64,000 nucleotides of DNA from Noviherbaspirillum saxi. Its GTDB lineage: Bacteria; Pseudomonadota; Gammaproteobacteria; Burkholderiales; Burkholderiaceae_D. Where the stretch lies: the NCBI RefSeq assembly GCF_003591035.1, contig NZ_QYUO01000001.1, positions 3,038,001 through 3,102,000 of the forward strand. Direction: 5' to 3'. Made by a program: the position numbers and the translations under genes. The notes below the pieces were generated by a model, which saw nothing but the letters and a program-made list of their open reading frames with translations, did not search any database and was not told the DNA's origin. Within the stretch, counting starts at the first letter, position 1, and each line of letters opens with the position of its first letter. Shown in pieces: positions 20,849 to 34,231 of this stretch.

Positions 20849-21865
20849 TCAGGCGGCCAGCTTTTGCGCGGCAAGGCCGTATTGTAACCGTTCGCCGTAT
20901 TGCAATTGCGATTCGAAAAAGCTGTCTACTGCCGCCAGCTGTTCGTCACATTCTTCCATCCGGTTCATGCGCTGGCGGAAGTCTTCACCGCCGGGCAGGT
21001 CGCGCACATACCAGCCGATATGCTTGCGTGCGGTGCGCAAACCCATGAAATCGCCATAGAACACATAGTGGGCGCGCAAATGTTCATTCATCAGCTTGCG
21101 CACTTCGGTCACCGCGGGCGCAGGCAAATACTGCCCGGTTTCCAGAAAATGGACGATCTCCCGAAAAATCCACGGCCGTCCCTGCGCGGCGCGGCCGACC
21201 ATGATGGCATCGGCGCCGGTGATAGCAAGTACCTGCCTCGCCTTTTCTGGCGTAGTGATGTCGCCATTGGCAACAACCGGGATCGATACCGCAGCCTTGA
21301 CGGCAGCAATAGTGTCGTATTCAGCGTTGCCGCTATAGCCATCGGCACGCGTGCGGCCATGCAGGGTAAGCATCGCGATGCCGGCTGCTTCCGCCATCCG
21401 TGCAATCGACAACGCATTCTTGTTTTGCCGATCCCAGCCGGTACGAAATTTCAGCGTGACGGGCACATCGACCGCTGCAACCACGGCGTCGAGAATGGTG
21501 CCCACGAGCTTTTCATTTTGCAGCAGCGCCGAACCGCACCAGCTATTGCAAACCTTCTTTACCGGGCAGCCCATGTTGATATCGATGATTTGCGCGCCAC
21601 GATCGACATTGAATTTTGCGCTTGCGGCAAGCATGGCCGGGTCAGCGCCTGCGATCTGGACCGCCTTGGGTTCCATTTCACCGTCGTGATTGATCCGGCG
21701 CGAGGTTTTTTCGCTGGCCCACATACGCGGGTCGGACGCGGCCATTTCGGATACTGCATAGCCGGCGCCAAGCTGCTTGCATAGCTGACGGAAAGGCCGA
21801 TCCGTTACTCCAGCCATGGGAGCAACGAAGACATTGTTACGGAGGAAATGAGGACCGATATTCAC
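20849..21865 (-). CDS. dusB: tRNA-dihydrouridine synthase DusB
   Basis: Flavoenzyme that reduces uridine in the D-loop of tRNA. The 338-residue protein shows FVAPMAGVTDRPFR, the catalytic-cysteine segment with NMGCPVKKVCNSWCGSALL, TLKFRTGW, LHGRTR and NGDITTPEKA, AIMVGRAAQGRPWIF. I start it at GTG 21865 (VNIGPHFLRNN), which matches the family N terminus; the open frame extends a further 179 codons through non-family sequence. The ribosome site is weak. Forms an operon with fis. Confidence 0.93.
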   Translation of the reverse strand: MNIGPHFLRNNVFVAPMAGVTDRPFRQLCKQLGAGYAVSEMAASDPRMWASEKTSRRINHDGEMEPKAVQIAGADPAMLAASAKFNVDRGAQIIDINMGCPVKKVCNSWCGSALLQNEKLVGTILDAVVAAVDVPVTLKFRTGWDRQNKNALSIARMAEAAGIAMLTLHGRTRADGYSGNAEYDTIAAVKAAVSIPVVANGDITTPEKARQVLAITGADAIMVGRAAQGRPWIFREIVHFLETGQYLPAPAVTEVRKLMNEHLRAHYVFYGDFMGLRTARKHIGWYVRDLPGGEDFRQRMNRMEECDEQLAAVDSFFESQLQYGERLQYGLAAQKLAA

Positions 21866-21965
21866 AGGATGGGTTTGCGCAAGCCAAACCGCTATTTTAG
21901 CCGGTTCGGCTAGTCCATCATATGCACAAAAATGCGGCAGTGCAGTTATCCGGCGCCGCCGCGCT

Positions 21966-22619
21966 TCATCGGGCAAGCTCGTCCAGGGCGGTGAGTTCCA
22001 GTGGCTCCAGATGGGTGACATCGCCCCAGTGTGCCAGTCCGAGTGAAATGCCGTCCCAGGTAAAGCGATTGACGCTGGCGTTGAAGATATCGAAAGTGCG
22101 CTCCTGCGCGAAATCCATCCCGTGCGCGGCACGATAGGCGCATTCAAGCACGCCGCCGTGAGATACCAAGGCAACTCTCCGATATTTGCCCGCGCTGACA
22201 ATTCGTGTGATGGCGGCAATTGCACGCGTCGAGAATTCGCGCATTGTTTCGGCCACATGTACGCCCCTCGGAAAGCGGGCATCGATGTCCCGCGCCTTCC
22301 ATGCCGCAAAAGCATCCGGATAGCGCTCGCTGATATCCGCGTAGAGCATGCCTTCGAACGCGCCGTAGCAGCGCTCGCGCAAGCCCGGCTCAATCTGCAC
22401 ACTCACGCCTCGAGGCGCGGCGATCGCCTCGGCGGTTTGCCGGGCGCGCAGCAAGTCGCTGGAAAACACAGCATCAAGCTGCTCGCCCGCCAGCGCCCGC
22501 CCGAGCGCTACCGCCTGCCTCTGCCCTTCCATGTTGAGCGGAATATCCAGATGGCCTTGCAAACGTTTTATAGCATTCCAAGCGGTCTCGCCGTGGCGGA
22601 TCAAGAGAATTTCTGTCAC
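21966..22619 (-). CDS. Histidine phosphatase family protein (GpmB-like)
   Basis: A 217-residue member of the phosphoglycerate mutase/acid phosphatase superfamily. The phosphohistidine motif LIRHGETAWN (6-15), the second arginine in SDLLRARQTAEAI, the LRERCYGAFEG acid segment and the second catalytic histidine in LVSHGG are all present. Members act on varied phosphoesters; the substrate cannot be told from sequence. Transcribed towards dusB. Confidence 0.88.
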   Translation of the reverse strand: MTEILLIRHGETAWNAIKRLQGHLDIPLNMEGQRQAVALGRALAGEQLDAVFSSDLLRARQTAEAIAAPRGVSVQIEPGLRERCYGAFEGMLYADISERYPDAFAAWKARDIDARFPRGVHVAETMREFSTRAIAAITRIVSAGKYRRVALVSHGGVLECAYRAAHGMDFAQERTFDIFNASVNRFTWDGISLGLAHWGDVTHLEPLELTALDELAR

Positions 22620-22634
22620 AGGGTCTCCGTTTGC

Positions 22635-23276
22635 CTATCGCGCGCCGGCGACTTGCGGATTCAGGGTGTAGGTACCGACGATCTTTGCCTCGCCGAGGAT
22701 ATGGCCGCGCATGGCTTCACGTACTTGCTGTCCGGTGAACTTGCCGCTCGCATCCAAACGGTCGACATCAAGCGCGAACAAGGTGAATACATAGTGATGG
22801 ACGATCGCATCATTCCATGGCGGGCATGGGCCGTCGTAACCGCAATAGTCGCCAGCCATATTGGGATCGCCGGCAAACCAGCCGGTATAGTCGTTGAGGC
22901 CATGACGGCCGGGACGACTCCCACCGATATCCGGACCGGGCTTGCCGCGAGCGGTGACTTCGCTGCTGTACTGCGCGGCTGCAATTGAGGCCATCGAGGG
23001 CGGCAAGTCGATCAGGGTCCAGTGAAAAAAGTCAACGCGCGGCAAATCCGCCGGCACAGTTTTTCCCTCTTGGTTGACATCGTCGCCGCGCGACGGCACA
23101 TCGCGATCATGGCAGATCAGTACGAGCGATTTTGTGCCGCTTGGCAAGTCGCTCCATGCGAGATGCGGATTCCGGTTGGTCGACAGCGCGACATGCGCAG
23201 CCGGATCAATCACGCCAAAGGCAAATTCGCCGGGAATCGGTTCGCCATTCTTGAATGAATCGCTCCAGAGTTTCAT
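22635..23276 (-). CDS. YbhB/YbcL (PEBP) family protein
   Basis: A 213-residue phosphatidylethanolamine-binding-protein-like protein (Raf kinase inhibitor-like in bacterial annotation). Characteristic strands include NPHLAWSDLPSGTKSLVLICHDRDVP and the anion-pocket PRVDFFHWTLIDLP, CGYDGPCPPWND and HHYVFTLFALD. No signal peptide, so cytoplasmic. The biochemical role of bacterial PEBP proteins is mostly unknown. It ends 15 bp upstream of the phosphatase start. Confidence 0.88.
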   Translation of the reverse strand: MKLWSDSFKNGEPIPGEFAFGVIDPAAHVALSTNRNPHLAWSDLPSGTKSLVLICHDRDVPSRGDDVNQEGKTVPADLPRVDFFHWTLIDLPPSMASIAAAQYSSEVTARGKPGPDIGGSRPGRHGLNDYTGWFAGDPNMAGDYCGYDGPCPPWNDAIVHHYVFTLFALDVDRLDASGKFTGQQVREAMRGHILGEAKIVGTYTLNPQVAGAR

Positions 23277-23355
23277 ATGCTCTCCTTTTGCTGGTTATAG
23301 GCAGTTGCGCGGTATCGCAGACTCAAAATCGCCTGCATCGACTGCGTATTGTCGT

Positions 23356-23811
23356 TCAAGTCTGCACTTGCGGTTTGACCTGCAACCAAAATGTTACCGG
23401 TCCATCGTTGGTCAAGGATACTTGCATGTGCGCACCAAAACGTCCTGTCTCCACGCATGCATGACTTTCTCTGGCACATGCAACAAAATGCTCAAACAGG
23501 CGACGCCCCTCGTCGGGTGAAGCGGCCGGCGTAAACGAAGGGCGCGTACCGGAACGGGTATCAGCGGCGAGTGTGAATTGCGGTACCAGCAGCAGGCCGC
23601 CTTGCACATCGGCGACGCTGCGATTCATCTTTCCGGCATCGTCAGCGAACACGCGATAAGCCAATAGCTTGGCCAGCAAAGCGTCGGCTTCCTTTTCGGA
23701 GTCATAGCGTTCGGCGCATACCAGTACCATCAAGCCGGCACCGATTTGACCAACCGTCGCACCATCAACCAGCACACGCGCTTCGAGCGCGCGCTGCAAC
23801 AACGCAATCAT
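23356..23811 (-). CDS. dtd: D-aminoacyl-tRNA deacylase
   Basis: Hydrolyses D-aminoacyl-tRNAs (and glycine mischarged on tRNA-Ala), protecting translation. The 151-residue DTD fold has the substrate-pocket segments [12 protein letters not shown] (about 73-84), the SGTRPSF motif and the conserved Gly-cisPro pair in NDGPVTFWL near the C terminus. It starts 4 bp beyond the tyrS stop in the same direction, a sensible pairing because tyrosyl-tRNA synthetase can activate D-tyrosine. Confidence 0.93.
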   Translation of the reverse strand: MIALLQRALEARVLVDGATVGQIGAGLMVLVCAERYDSEKEADALLAKLLAYRVFADDAGKMNRSVADVQGGLLLVPQFTLAADTRSGTRPSFTPAASPDEGRRLFEHFVACARESHACVETGRFGAHMQVSLTNDGPVTFWLQVKPQVQT

Positions 23812-23815
23812 CGGA

Positions 23816-25072
23816 TCAGGAAAGCGTCACGCGCGCAAACTTGCGCTTGCCCACCTGCAAGACGAAGGTTCCTGCATCGACCTTCAAGCCTTTGTCACTC
23901 ACGGCGTCGCCATCGATACGTACCCCCCCCTGCTCGACCATACGCAAGGCTTCGGACGAAGAAGGACAGAGATTGGCTTGCTTGAGCAGTTGGCCGATAC
24001 CGAGCGGCGCTCCGGACAGGCTGAGCTCAGGAATATCGTCCGGGATGCCACCCTTGGCGCGGTTGTCAAAATCCAGCAACGCATCTTCCGCCGCTTTCTG
24101 TGAATGGAAGCGCGCAACGATTTCCTGCGCCAGCAGCACTTTGATATCGCGCGGATTGCGGCCTTCTTCGACTTCTTTACGGAACTGCGTGATTTCGGCA
24201 ATCGAGCGGAAGGACAGCAACTCGTAGTATCGCCACATCATGGTGTCCGAAATGCTCATCAGTTTTCCGAACATGGTATTGCCGGGCTCCGTAATACCAA
24301 CGTAGTTTCCCTTGGACTTGGACATTTTTTCGACGCCGTCCAGTCCTTCCAGCAAAGGCATGGTCAGGATGCACTGCGGCTCTTGTCCATAGTCCTTTTG
24401 CAGTTCGCGCCCGACCAGCAAGTTGAATTTCTGATCGGTGCCGCCAAGCTCGAGATCGGATTGCAAGGCGACTGAATCGTATCCCTGCATCAATGGATAG
24501 AGCAATTCATGCACGGAAATAGGCGTACCAGCTTTGAAACGTTTTGTAAAATCCTCACGTTCCAGGATGCGCGCCACAGTATATTTTGCGGAGAGCTGGA
24601 TCATTCCGCGTGCACCCAACGGATCCGACCATTCGGAGTTGTAACGAATCTCGGTTTTTGCGGGGTCGAGCACCAGACTGGCTTGCGCGAAGTAGGTTTT
24701 CGCGTTTTCTTCGATCTGTTCGCGGGTAAGCGGCGGACGGGTGACATTGCGGCCGGATGGGTCGCCGATCATCGACGTGAAATCGCCGATGAGAAATATC
24801 ACGTTGTGGCCCAAGTCTTGCAGTTGCCGCATCTTGTTCAGCACTACGGTATGCCCGAGGTGCAAATCGGGAGCAGTAGGATCAAGTCCAAGTTTGATGC
24901 GCAACGGTTTGCCGGTTTTTTCTGATCGCGCGAGCTTTTGTGCGAATTCGGATTCGATCAACAGTTCATCGACCCCGCGTTTGGCCACTGCCATGGCTTC
25001 CTGAACGGAATCCGATAAAGGCAGGGGCTGCGTTGATTTATTGTCGTTTTGCAATGTCTTGGAGGCGTCCAT
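23816..25072 (-). CDS. tyrS: Tyrosyl-tRNA synthetase
   Basis: Class I synthetase charging tRNA-Tyr, 418 residues. HIGH is HLGH at 71-74 ([15 protein letters not shown]) and KMSKSKGN follows GLDGVE at about residue 252. The C-terminal S4 RNA-binding domain is recognisable ([18 protein letters not shown]). The long N-terminal extension and the HLGH spacing correspond to the second bacterial TyrRS type (often called TyrZ). Cotranscribed with dtd. Confidence 0.95.
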   Translation of the reverse strand: MDASKTLQNDNKSTQPLPLSDSVQEAMAVAKRGVDELLIESEFAQKLARSEKTGKPLRIKLGLDPTAPDLHLGHTVVLNKMRQLQDLGHNVIFLIGDFTSMIGDPSGRNVTRPPLTREQIEENAKTYFAQASLVLDPAKTEIRYNSEWSDPLGARGMIQLSAKYTVARILEREDFTKRFKAGTPISVHELLYPLMQGYDSVALQSDLELGGTDQKFNLLVGRELQKDYGQEPQCILTMPLLEGLDGVEKMSKSKGNYVGITEPGNTMFGKLMSISDTMMWRYYELLSFRSIAEITQFRKEVEEGRNPRDIKVLLAQEIVARFHSQKAAEDALLDFDNRAKGGIPDDIPELSLSGAPLGIGQLLKQANLCPSSSEALRMVEQGGVRIDGDAVSDKGLKVDAGTFVLQVGKRKFARVTLS

Positions 25073-25123
25073 GTCTGAGAAAAAATAAGATTTAAGTGCG
25101 AATTAGCAATACCATGTGTTTGG

Positions 25124-25129
25124 TATAAT
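25124..25129 (+). promoter_or_regulatory. Possible -10 box for mepM
   Basis: TATAAT inside TTTGGTATAATCGCC, about 190 bp before the chosen mepM start. A TTAGCA 15 bp upstream is the only -35 candidate, with short spacing. If used, mepM has a long structured leader. Confidence 0.4.
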
Positions 25130-25224
25130 CGCCGCTACTTTTCAGCCTTGTAAGTGACAATAGCAGCGGTGGAAAAAGCGGAGCTTGCAATACGATTCGT
25201 GTGGATTCGAATCAGGACAGGAAG

Positions 25225-25250
25225 TGCTGCCATTCGATGGAATGGCAGCA
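25225..25250 (+). other. Perfect 11-bp hairpin in the mepM leader
   Basis: TGCTGCCATTC pairs exactly with GAATGGCAGCA across a GATG loop. No T-tract follows, so it is not an intrinsic terminator. It lies about 70 nt before the mepM start, or within its coding region if the GTG at 25201 is used. Confidence 0.55.
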
Positions 25251-25320
25251 GTACGCATCCAGCTGGATTGCGCATCCCGGTGCAAGCTCTTTGGCTAAAC
25301 AGCAAATTCTAACTTATTGC

Positions 25321-26688
25321 ATGCTCCCTACAGACAAATTCCTGAGCCTGGGCTCGAGCAGCAAGCTACTTTTCGGCGCGTCGCGCAAAACCCGCATTCT
25401 ATCCATGTCGGCGTTGTTCATGGCCGTCTGCGCTTTTGGTGCGGCTGGCGTAGCGCCGATGGCACCCGACGCCGCAAATCTTCCGGTTCGGTCAATCACC
25501 GAAGAACTCGCGGTCCCGAGCCTGTCCGAACAGATTGCACAGTTACAGGCTGCGGATCAAACCTTTCTGCGCGAAGAAAAAGTACGGCCAGGCGACACGT
25601 TGGCCACCCTGCTTGCCCGGCTTGGCGTACATGACGACGCCGCCGCCAACTTCATCAAATCCGACAAGATCGCATACAGCGTGCTGCAGTTGAAAGCGGG
25701 ACGTCGCGTGCACGCACAAACGGACCGCGACGGACAACTGCAGCGCCTGATGACAACGCTCGTCGACAACACCGGCCAGCCTACGAAGAACATCGTGATA
25801 TCGCGGGAAAGCAATGGATTTACGGCGGCCGAAGCATCGGCCAAGCTAGAACGCCGCGTCGATATGCATTCCGGGGAAATCCGCTCATCACTGTTTGCAG
25901 CAACCGACGCGGCGCAAATTCCGGACAGCGTCGCTAGCCAGATTGTGGACATGTTCTCCACCAACATCGATTTTGCTTCGGATCTGCGTAAGGGCGACCG
26001 CTTCAATGTGGTGTACGAAACCTTCTGGCAAAACGGCGAGTTTGTTCGCCCTGGCCGGGTACTCGCCGGCGAATTCGTCAACGGAAACAATAGATACCAG
26101 TCCGTATGGTTTGACGAACCGGCCAGTAAGCAGGGCGGCGGATATTATTCATTCGACGGCAAGGCCCTGAAAAAAGCGTTCCTCAAATCGCCGCTTGAAT
26201 TTTCACGCGTGTCGTCCGGCTTCTCGATGCGGCAGCATCCGATCTCCGGACAATGGCGACAGCATCAAGGGGTGGATTTCGCTGCGCCGACCGGTACTCC
26301 GATCCGTGCTTCTGGCGACGGGGCCGTGGAATTCGCTGGCGTCCAAGGCGGTTACGGCAATATTGTCATTATCAAGCACTGGAATAACTATACGACCGCT
26401 TATGCACACATGAGTCGCTTTGCCAGCGGGATGCAAAAAGGCATGAAGGTGAACCAGGGTGACGTGATCGGCTACGTAGGTTCGACTGGCTGGTCGACGG
26501 GGCCACATCTACATTATGAATTCCGTGTCAACAACCAGCCACGTGATCCAATGTCGGTGGATGTCCCCAATGCTCAACCGCTGGCTGGCGCTGAATTGCA
26601 GCGCTTCCGGATGGTAGCAAGTGAAATGAGTCATCGGTTCGCATTGCTTGCTCCGAAAGACAGTGGCATCAAGCTGGCATCTAAATAA
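25321..26688 (+). CDS. mepM: M23-family murein endopeptidase (MepM-like)
   Basis: A 455-residue envelope protein: N-terminal signal anchor (about 25-50), a LysM-like/OapA segment (KVRPGDTLATLLARLGV), and a C-terminal lysostaphin-type M23 domain with HQGVDFAAPTGTPIRASGDG (first zinc ligands) and the STGPHLHYEF motif (HxH ligand). Such proteins cut D-Ala-mDAP crosslinks to allow peptidoglycan growth. I start it at ATG 25321 (MLPTDKFLSL); a GTG at 25201 would add 40 residues through a hairpin. It precedes anmK, which recycles cell-wall sugars. Confidence 0.9.
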   Translation: MLPTDKFLSLGSSSKLLFGASRKTRILSMSALFMAVCAFGAAGVAPMAPDAANLPVRSITEELAVPSLSEQIAQLQAADQTFLREEKVRPGDTLATLLARLGVHDDAAANFIKSDKIAYSVLQLKAGRRVHAQTDRDGQLQRLMTTLVDNTGQPTKNIVISRESNGFTAAEASAKLERRVDMHSGEIRSSLFAATDAAQIPDSVASQIVDMFSTNIDFASDLRKGDRFNVVYETFWQNGEFVRPGRVLAGEFVNGNNRYQSVWFDEPASKQGGGYYSFDGKALKKAFLKSPLEFSRVSSGFSMRQHPISGQWRQHQGVDFAAPTGTPIRASGDGAVEFAGVQGGYGNIVIIKHWNNYTTAYAHMSRFASGMQKGMKVNQGDVIGYVGSTGWSTGPHLHYEFRVNNQPRDPMSVDVPNAQPLAGAELQRFRMVASEMSHRFALLAPKDSGIKLASK

Positions 26689-26709
26689 TCCGGCGCTGCG
26701 ACAACAACA

Positions 26710-26757
26710 AACCGTTCTGTGGCCTGTAGAATCGACAGGCTACTGAACGGTTTTTTT
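26710..26757 (+). terminator. Intrinsic terminator ending at the anmK start codon
   Basis: AACCGTTC (26710-26717) pairs with GAACGGTT (26745-26752) and an inner GCCTGT/ACAGGC extends the stem; T7 (26751-26757) follows and is directly followed by the anmK ATG. It should end mepM transcription, yet it occupies the place where the anmK ribosome site would be. Confidence 0.8.
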
Positions 26758-27888
26758 ATGCCTGAATCCCAACTTATCATCGGCCTGATGTCCGGTACCA
26801 GCCTGGACGGCGTCGACGGCGTGCTCGCCGCCTTTTCATCTTCGGATAATGCGCCTGCGCACATTGATACGGTGGCGACCGCGTATCTTCCTTTCCCTCC
26901 CGTTTTGCGCAAAGAGCTAATGCGCTTGCAAGCCCCGGGAGACAATGAGATTCACCGCGAAGCGCTGGTGGCAAACCAGTTGGCGGAGCTGTATGCAGAA
27001 TGCGTTGACAAGCTTTTAAGTGAGACAAGTGTCGATCCAACGCAAGTGCGCGCGGTGGGTGTTCATGGGCAAACAATACGACATCGGCCGGAACTAGGAT
27101 ATACACGACAAACCAATAATCCCGCGTTGATCGCTGAGCTGTGTGGTGTCGATGTGATTGCCGACTTTCGTAGTCGGGACATTGCGGCAGGGGGCCAAGG
27201 CGCTCCGCTGGTCCCGGCATTCCATCAGGCGGTTTTTGGCAACAGCGATACGGTGCGCGTGATTGCCAACATTGGCGGGATAAGCAACATTAGTGTATTA
27301 GGGTGCGACGGAGATATATTAGGCTTTGATACCGGCCCCGGAAATGTGCTGATGGATGCCTGGGTCGCAGAACATAGAGGTGTCGCCTATGATGCCAATG
27401 GTCTATGGGCATCAGGAGGCAACGTTGTATATGCCCTTCTCGCAGATATGCAGGCCGAACCCTACTTAGCCGTTGCGCCGCCAAAAAGCACCGGCCGCGA
27501 CTTGTTTCATCGTGCCTGGTTGGCACAAAAGCTAGCCGGTTTTCCAAATCTCAATGCACAGGATGTGCAAGCGACCCTTGCTACGTTTACCGCGACGACT
27601 TTGGCCGACGCAATCGCACAAAACGCCCGCAATGCATTAGAGGTATATGTGTGTGGAGGCGGGGCCTATAACGCGCATTTGATGCAATTGTTACAGCAGG
27701 CACTGGGGGAGCGAAATCATCCCGGACTTGTACATTCAACCGACATATTGGGGGTTTCGCCGAACCATGTCGAGGCGTTGGCTTTTGCCTGGCTAGCCTA
27801 CCGCCACATTAATCGGGAAGCAGGAAATCTCTCAGCGGTGACTGGAGCGAAGGGCTCACGCGTCCTTGGGGCGCTTTATCCGAAGTAA
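26758..27888 (+). CDS. anmK: Anhydro-N-acetylmuramic acid kinase
   Basis: Cleaves the 1,6-anhydro ring of anhMurNAc and phosphorylates it, allowing recycling of cell-wall sugar. The 376-residue sugar-kinase fold protein begins with the ATP/phosphate-binding IIGLMSGTSLDGVDG (residues 6-20) and has VGVHGQTIRHRP, VADFRSRDIAAGGQGAPLVP-like and NIGGISN segments, DTGPGN and the C-terminal VYVCGGGAYN. The ATG at 26758 is the family start but has no Shine-Dalgarno, being preceded by the T-tract of a terminator. Confidence 0.93.
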   Translation: MPESQLIIGLMSGTSLDGVDGVLAAFSSSDNAPAHIDTVATAYLPFPPVLRKELMRLQAPGDNEIHREALVANQLAELYAECVDKLLSETSVDPTQVRAVGVHGQTIRHRPELGYTRQTNNPALIAELCGVDVIADFRSRDIAAGGQGAPLVPAFHQAVFGNSDTVRVIANIGGISNISVLGCDGDILGFDTGPGNVLMDAWVAEHRGVAYDANGLWASGGNVVYALLADMQAEPYLAVAPPKSTGRDLFHRAWLAQKLAGFPNLNAQDVQATLATFTATTLADAIAQNARNALEVYVCGGGAYNAHLMQLLQQALGERNHPGLVHSTDILGVSPNHVEALAFAWLAYRHINREAGNLSAVTGAKGSRVLGALYPK

Positions 27889-27921
27889 TATGAATAATAC
27901 TCTTGCGGTATAAGAGGATGG

Positions 27922-27958
27922 CGGCATTCTTTTCGGCCCTTTTTTGAACGCCGTTTTT
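27922..27958 (+). terminator. Probable anmK terminator
   Basis: CGGCATTC (27922-27929) pairs with GAACGCCG (27946-27953) with one mismatch, followed by TTTTT. The 16-base loop is larger than usual. Confidence 0.55.
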
Positions 27959-28025
27959 CGCATTGCGTCGGGATGAGGCGAGCAGCGAGGGAGCGGTGGT
28001 GCTTGGTGCGTGGGCCGCACAAAGT

Positions 28026-28059
28026 AAAACGCCCCCGGCGGTTGGGCTGGAGGCGTTTT
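28026..28059 (-). terminator. Terminator of the rRNA operon
   Basis: AAAACGCC and GGCGTTTT form a stem just beyond the 3' end of 5S rRNA; on the minus strand the stem is followed by a U-rich stretch (TTTTACTTTG). Confidence 0.75.
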
Positions 28060-28069
28060 GGGGGTACGA

Positions 28070-28184
28070 GCCTGACGATGACCTACTTTCACACTGGTTG
28101 CAGCACTATCATCGGCGCGAAGTCGTTTCACGGTCCTGTTCGGGATGGGAAGGGGTGGGACCGACTCGCTATGGTCATCAGGCA
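28070..28184 (-). rRNA. rrf: 5S ribosomal RNA
   Basis: On the minus strand the sequence runs from TGCCTGATGACCATAGCGAG through the conserved CCCATCCCGAACAGG block to the complementary 3' end GTCATCGTCAGGC. About 115 nt; ends estimated from terminal pairing. Last gene of the rrn operon. Confidence 0.93.
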
Positions 28185-28337
28185 TAACTGGTAGTGTTGC
28201 TTGCAGGATCGTTATTGCTAATCCGTCAAACAACGCAATCTGGGAAGAAGTAGTGCGCAGGGGTTCTGCGCTTATTTTGGCGGGCGTGATGTCCAATCGG
28301 GCATACGCTTCATACTTGTGTATAACTACCAAGGTTA

Positions 28338-31217
<2,880 letters not shown>

Positions 31218-31512
31218 TATAACGTTGGCTTCTGTCGCCAGAATCCCGTTATAAAGTATGAGTTTGAATATGCCGTAGTCCAGACTACTCGCGTGTTACC
31301 ACGAGAACTCTTTCCTACCTATGATTGATACAATCACAACCCACCAGTATCTCCCAACGCGCTCATCACGAACGCATCAGTCCATACTGATAAATTCTTT
31401 ACTACTTCTTCCAGATTGTTAAAGAACAAAAACAGCCAATGATCTCAAAAGATCAAACCTAAATCGCCCGCGCCCCACGGCGCCCCGACTTAGGTTTGAT
31501 GTCTCAAAGAAG

Positions 31513-31588
31513 TGGTGGAGGTTGACGGGATCGAACCGACGACCCCCTGCTTGCAAAGCAGGTGCTCTCCCAGCTGAGCTAAACCCCC
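31513..31588 (-). tRNA. tRNA-Ala (UGC)
   Basis: A 76-nt cloverleaf in the 16S-23S spacer. On the minus strand it begins GGGGGTTTAGCTCAGCTGGG, has anticodon TGC in CTGCTTTGCAAGCAG, the T-loop GGTTCGATCC and an encoded CCA end. Confidence 0.96.
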
Positions 31589-31598
31589 GAAACTTTGA

Positions 31599-31675
31599 TG
31601 GTGGGTCTGGTTGGGCTCGAACCAACGACCCCCGCGTTATCAACACGGTGCTCTAACCAACTGAGCTACAGACCC
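31599..31675 (-). tRNA. tRNA-Ile (GAU)
   Basis: A 77-nt cloverleaf in the 16S-23S spacer. On the minus strand it begins GGGTCTGTAGCTCAGTTGG, has anticodon GAT in GTGTTGATAACGC, the T-loop GGTTCGAGCC and an encoded CCA end. It lies 10 bp from tRNA-Ala. Confidence 0.96.
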
Positions 31676-31801
31676 GTTCGGATCAGTACCTAGCCAAACC
31701 CCCGGCAGACTGTATTGCGTGCCGACTGCCGACTTACACTGTTCTTGCTGTCTCTACCAACATACCGATAAGTGTGAACGCTTGACGCGATGGCTTTACT
31801 C

Positions 31802-33335
<1,534 letters not shown>

Positions 33336-33600
33336 AATCTCTGTTTGTGCCATTGCTGGCAACCTCCGAAGAGGCGTCGCCCACTCAAAATACTGACAAG
33401 TAACATCTTGCGATGCTTACCTATATTTCTTCGTGAGCACTTGATACTTGTGTAATGCCAATGGCCGAAACCATCAGCTCCACCCCACCAAGCGCCCACA
33501 CTTATCGGCTGTTAGTTGTTAAAGATCACCTGCTCGCGCCAGATTCACATCTGTCGCAACGCCGTCAAATCGTTGTGTTTGTCAGCAGCAGAGAAACGAG
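33336..33600 (-). other. rrn leader region
   Basis: About 265 bp between the P1 promoter and the 16S 5' end, the usual place for BoxA/BoxC antitermination and RNase III pairing. I see no coding sequence. A second, weak minus-strand promoter-like pair (TTGACG, 17 bp, AATCTG) occurs around 33545-33573. Confidence 0.5.
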
Positions 33601-33629
33601 ATTATGCAGCATGCTCCGGAAATCGTCAA
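33601..33629 (-). promoter_or_regulatory. rRNA operon promoter P1
   Basis: On the minus strand TTGACG (33629-33624), a 17-bp spacer and CATAAT (33606-33601). The upstream side is A/T-rich, compatible with an UP element and Fis sites; fis is encoded in this window. Confidence 0.75.
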
Positions 33630-33773
33630 CCACCTGACTCGATTTATCTGCAACGTTCTACTTGAGCAATAGCGCCGCTGGATGATTTAATTTGACCGCC
33701 TCGAAAAGCAATATGCTCCGGCACATGCAAGCTGAAAAAATTCAAGCAGGCTTATAGCCGGAGCATAAAGAGA

Positions 33774-33800
33774 AAAAGCGCAGGGCTGGCCTGCGCTTTT
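33774..33800 (-). terminator. Terminator downstream of erpA
   Basis: AAAAGCGCAGG (33774-33784) pairs perfectly with CCTGCGCTTTT (33790-33800) over a five-base loop, followed on the minus strand by a T-rich tract. Confidence 0.85.
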
Positions 33801-33824
33801 GCTTTTTGAATATGCTGCAAATGT

Positions 33825-34175
33825 TTATGCGGAGAACGAAGAGCCGCATCCGCAAGTCGTTGTCGCATTCGGGTTCTTGATTACGAACTGCGCCCCTTCC
33901 AGATCATCTTTATAATCAATTTCGGCGCCGACTAAATATTGGTAGCTCATCGAATCGATCAACAACTGGACGCCATTCTTTGCCATAGTTGTGTCGTCTT
34001 CGTTGACGATTTCATCAAAGGTAAATCCGTACTGAAAACCGGAGCAGCCGCCGCCCTGCACGAATACTCGGAGTTTAAGATCAGGATTACCCTCTTCCTC
34101 AATCAACTGAGCAACTTTCGCAGCTGCACTGTCGGTAAAAAGGATAGGGGCGGGCATTTCGGCAACGGCATTCAT
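33825..34175 (-). CDS. erpA: Iron-sulfur cluster insertion protein ErpA
   Basis: A-type carrier that delivers Fe-S clusters to apoproteins, including those of isoprenoid synthesis. The 116-residue protein has the three conserved cysteines: C44 ([11 protein letters not shown]) and C108 and C110 in the CGCGSSF tail. Usually found near anmK in Burkholderiales; here the rRNA operon lies between them. Ends at its own terminator. Confidence 0.95.
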   Translation of the reverse strand: MNAVAEMPAPILFTDSAAAKVAQLIEEEGNPDLKLRVFVQGGGCSGFQYGFTFDEIVNEDDTTMAKNGVQLLIDSMSYQYLVGAEIDYKDDLEGAQFVIKNPNATTTCGCGSSFSA

Positions 34176-34231
34176 GTGAGGGCTCCTGCTAAAGCAAAGG
34201 TCAATGCTTGATTATAGACGCTTGAGAAAAT

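Noticed and set aside
21866-21965. Hairpin AGCCAAACCG/CCGGTTCGGCT between dusB and the phosphatase gene
   Set aside because: Imperfect stem and no T-tract on either strand; not enough to call a terminator.
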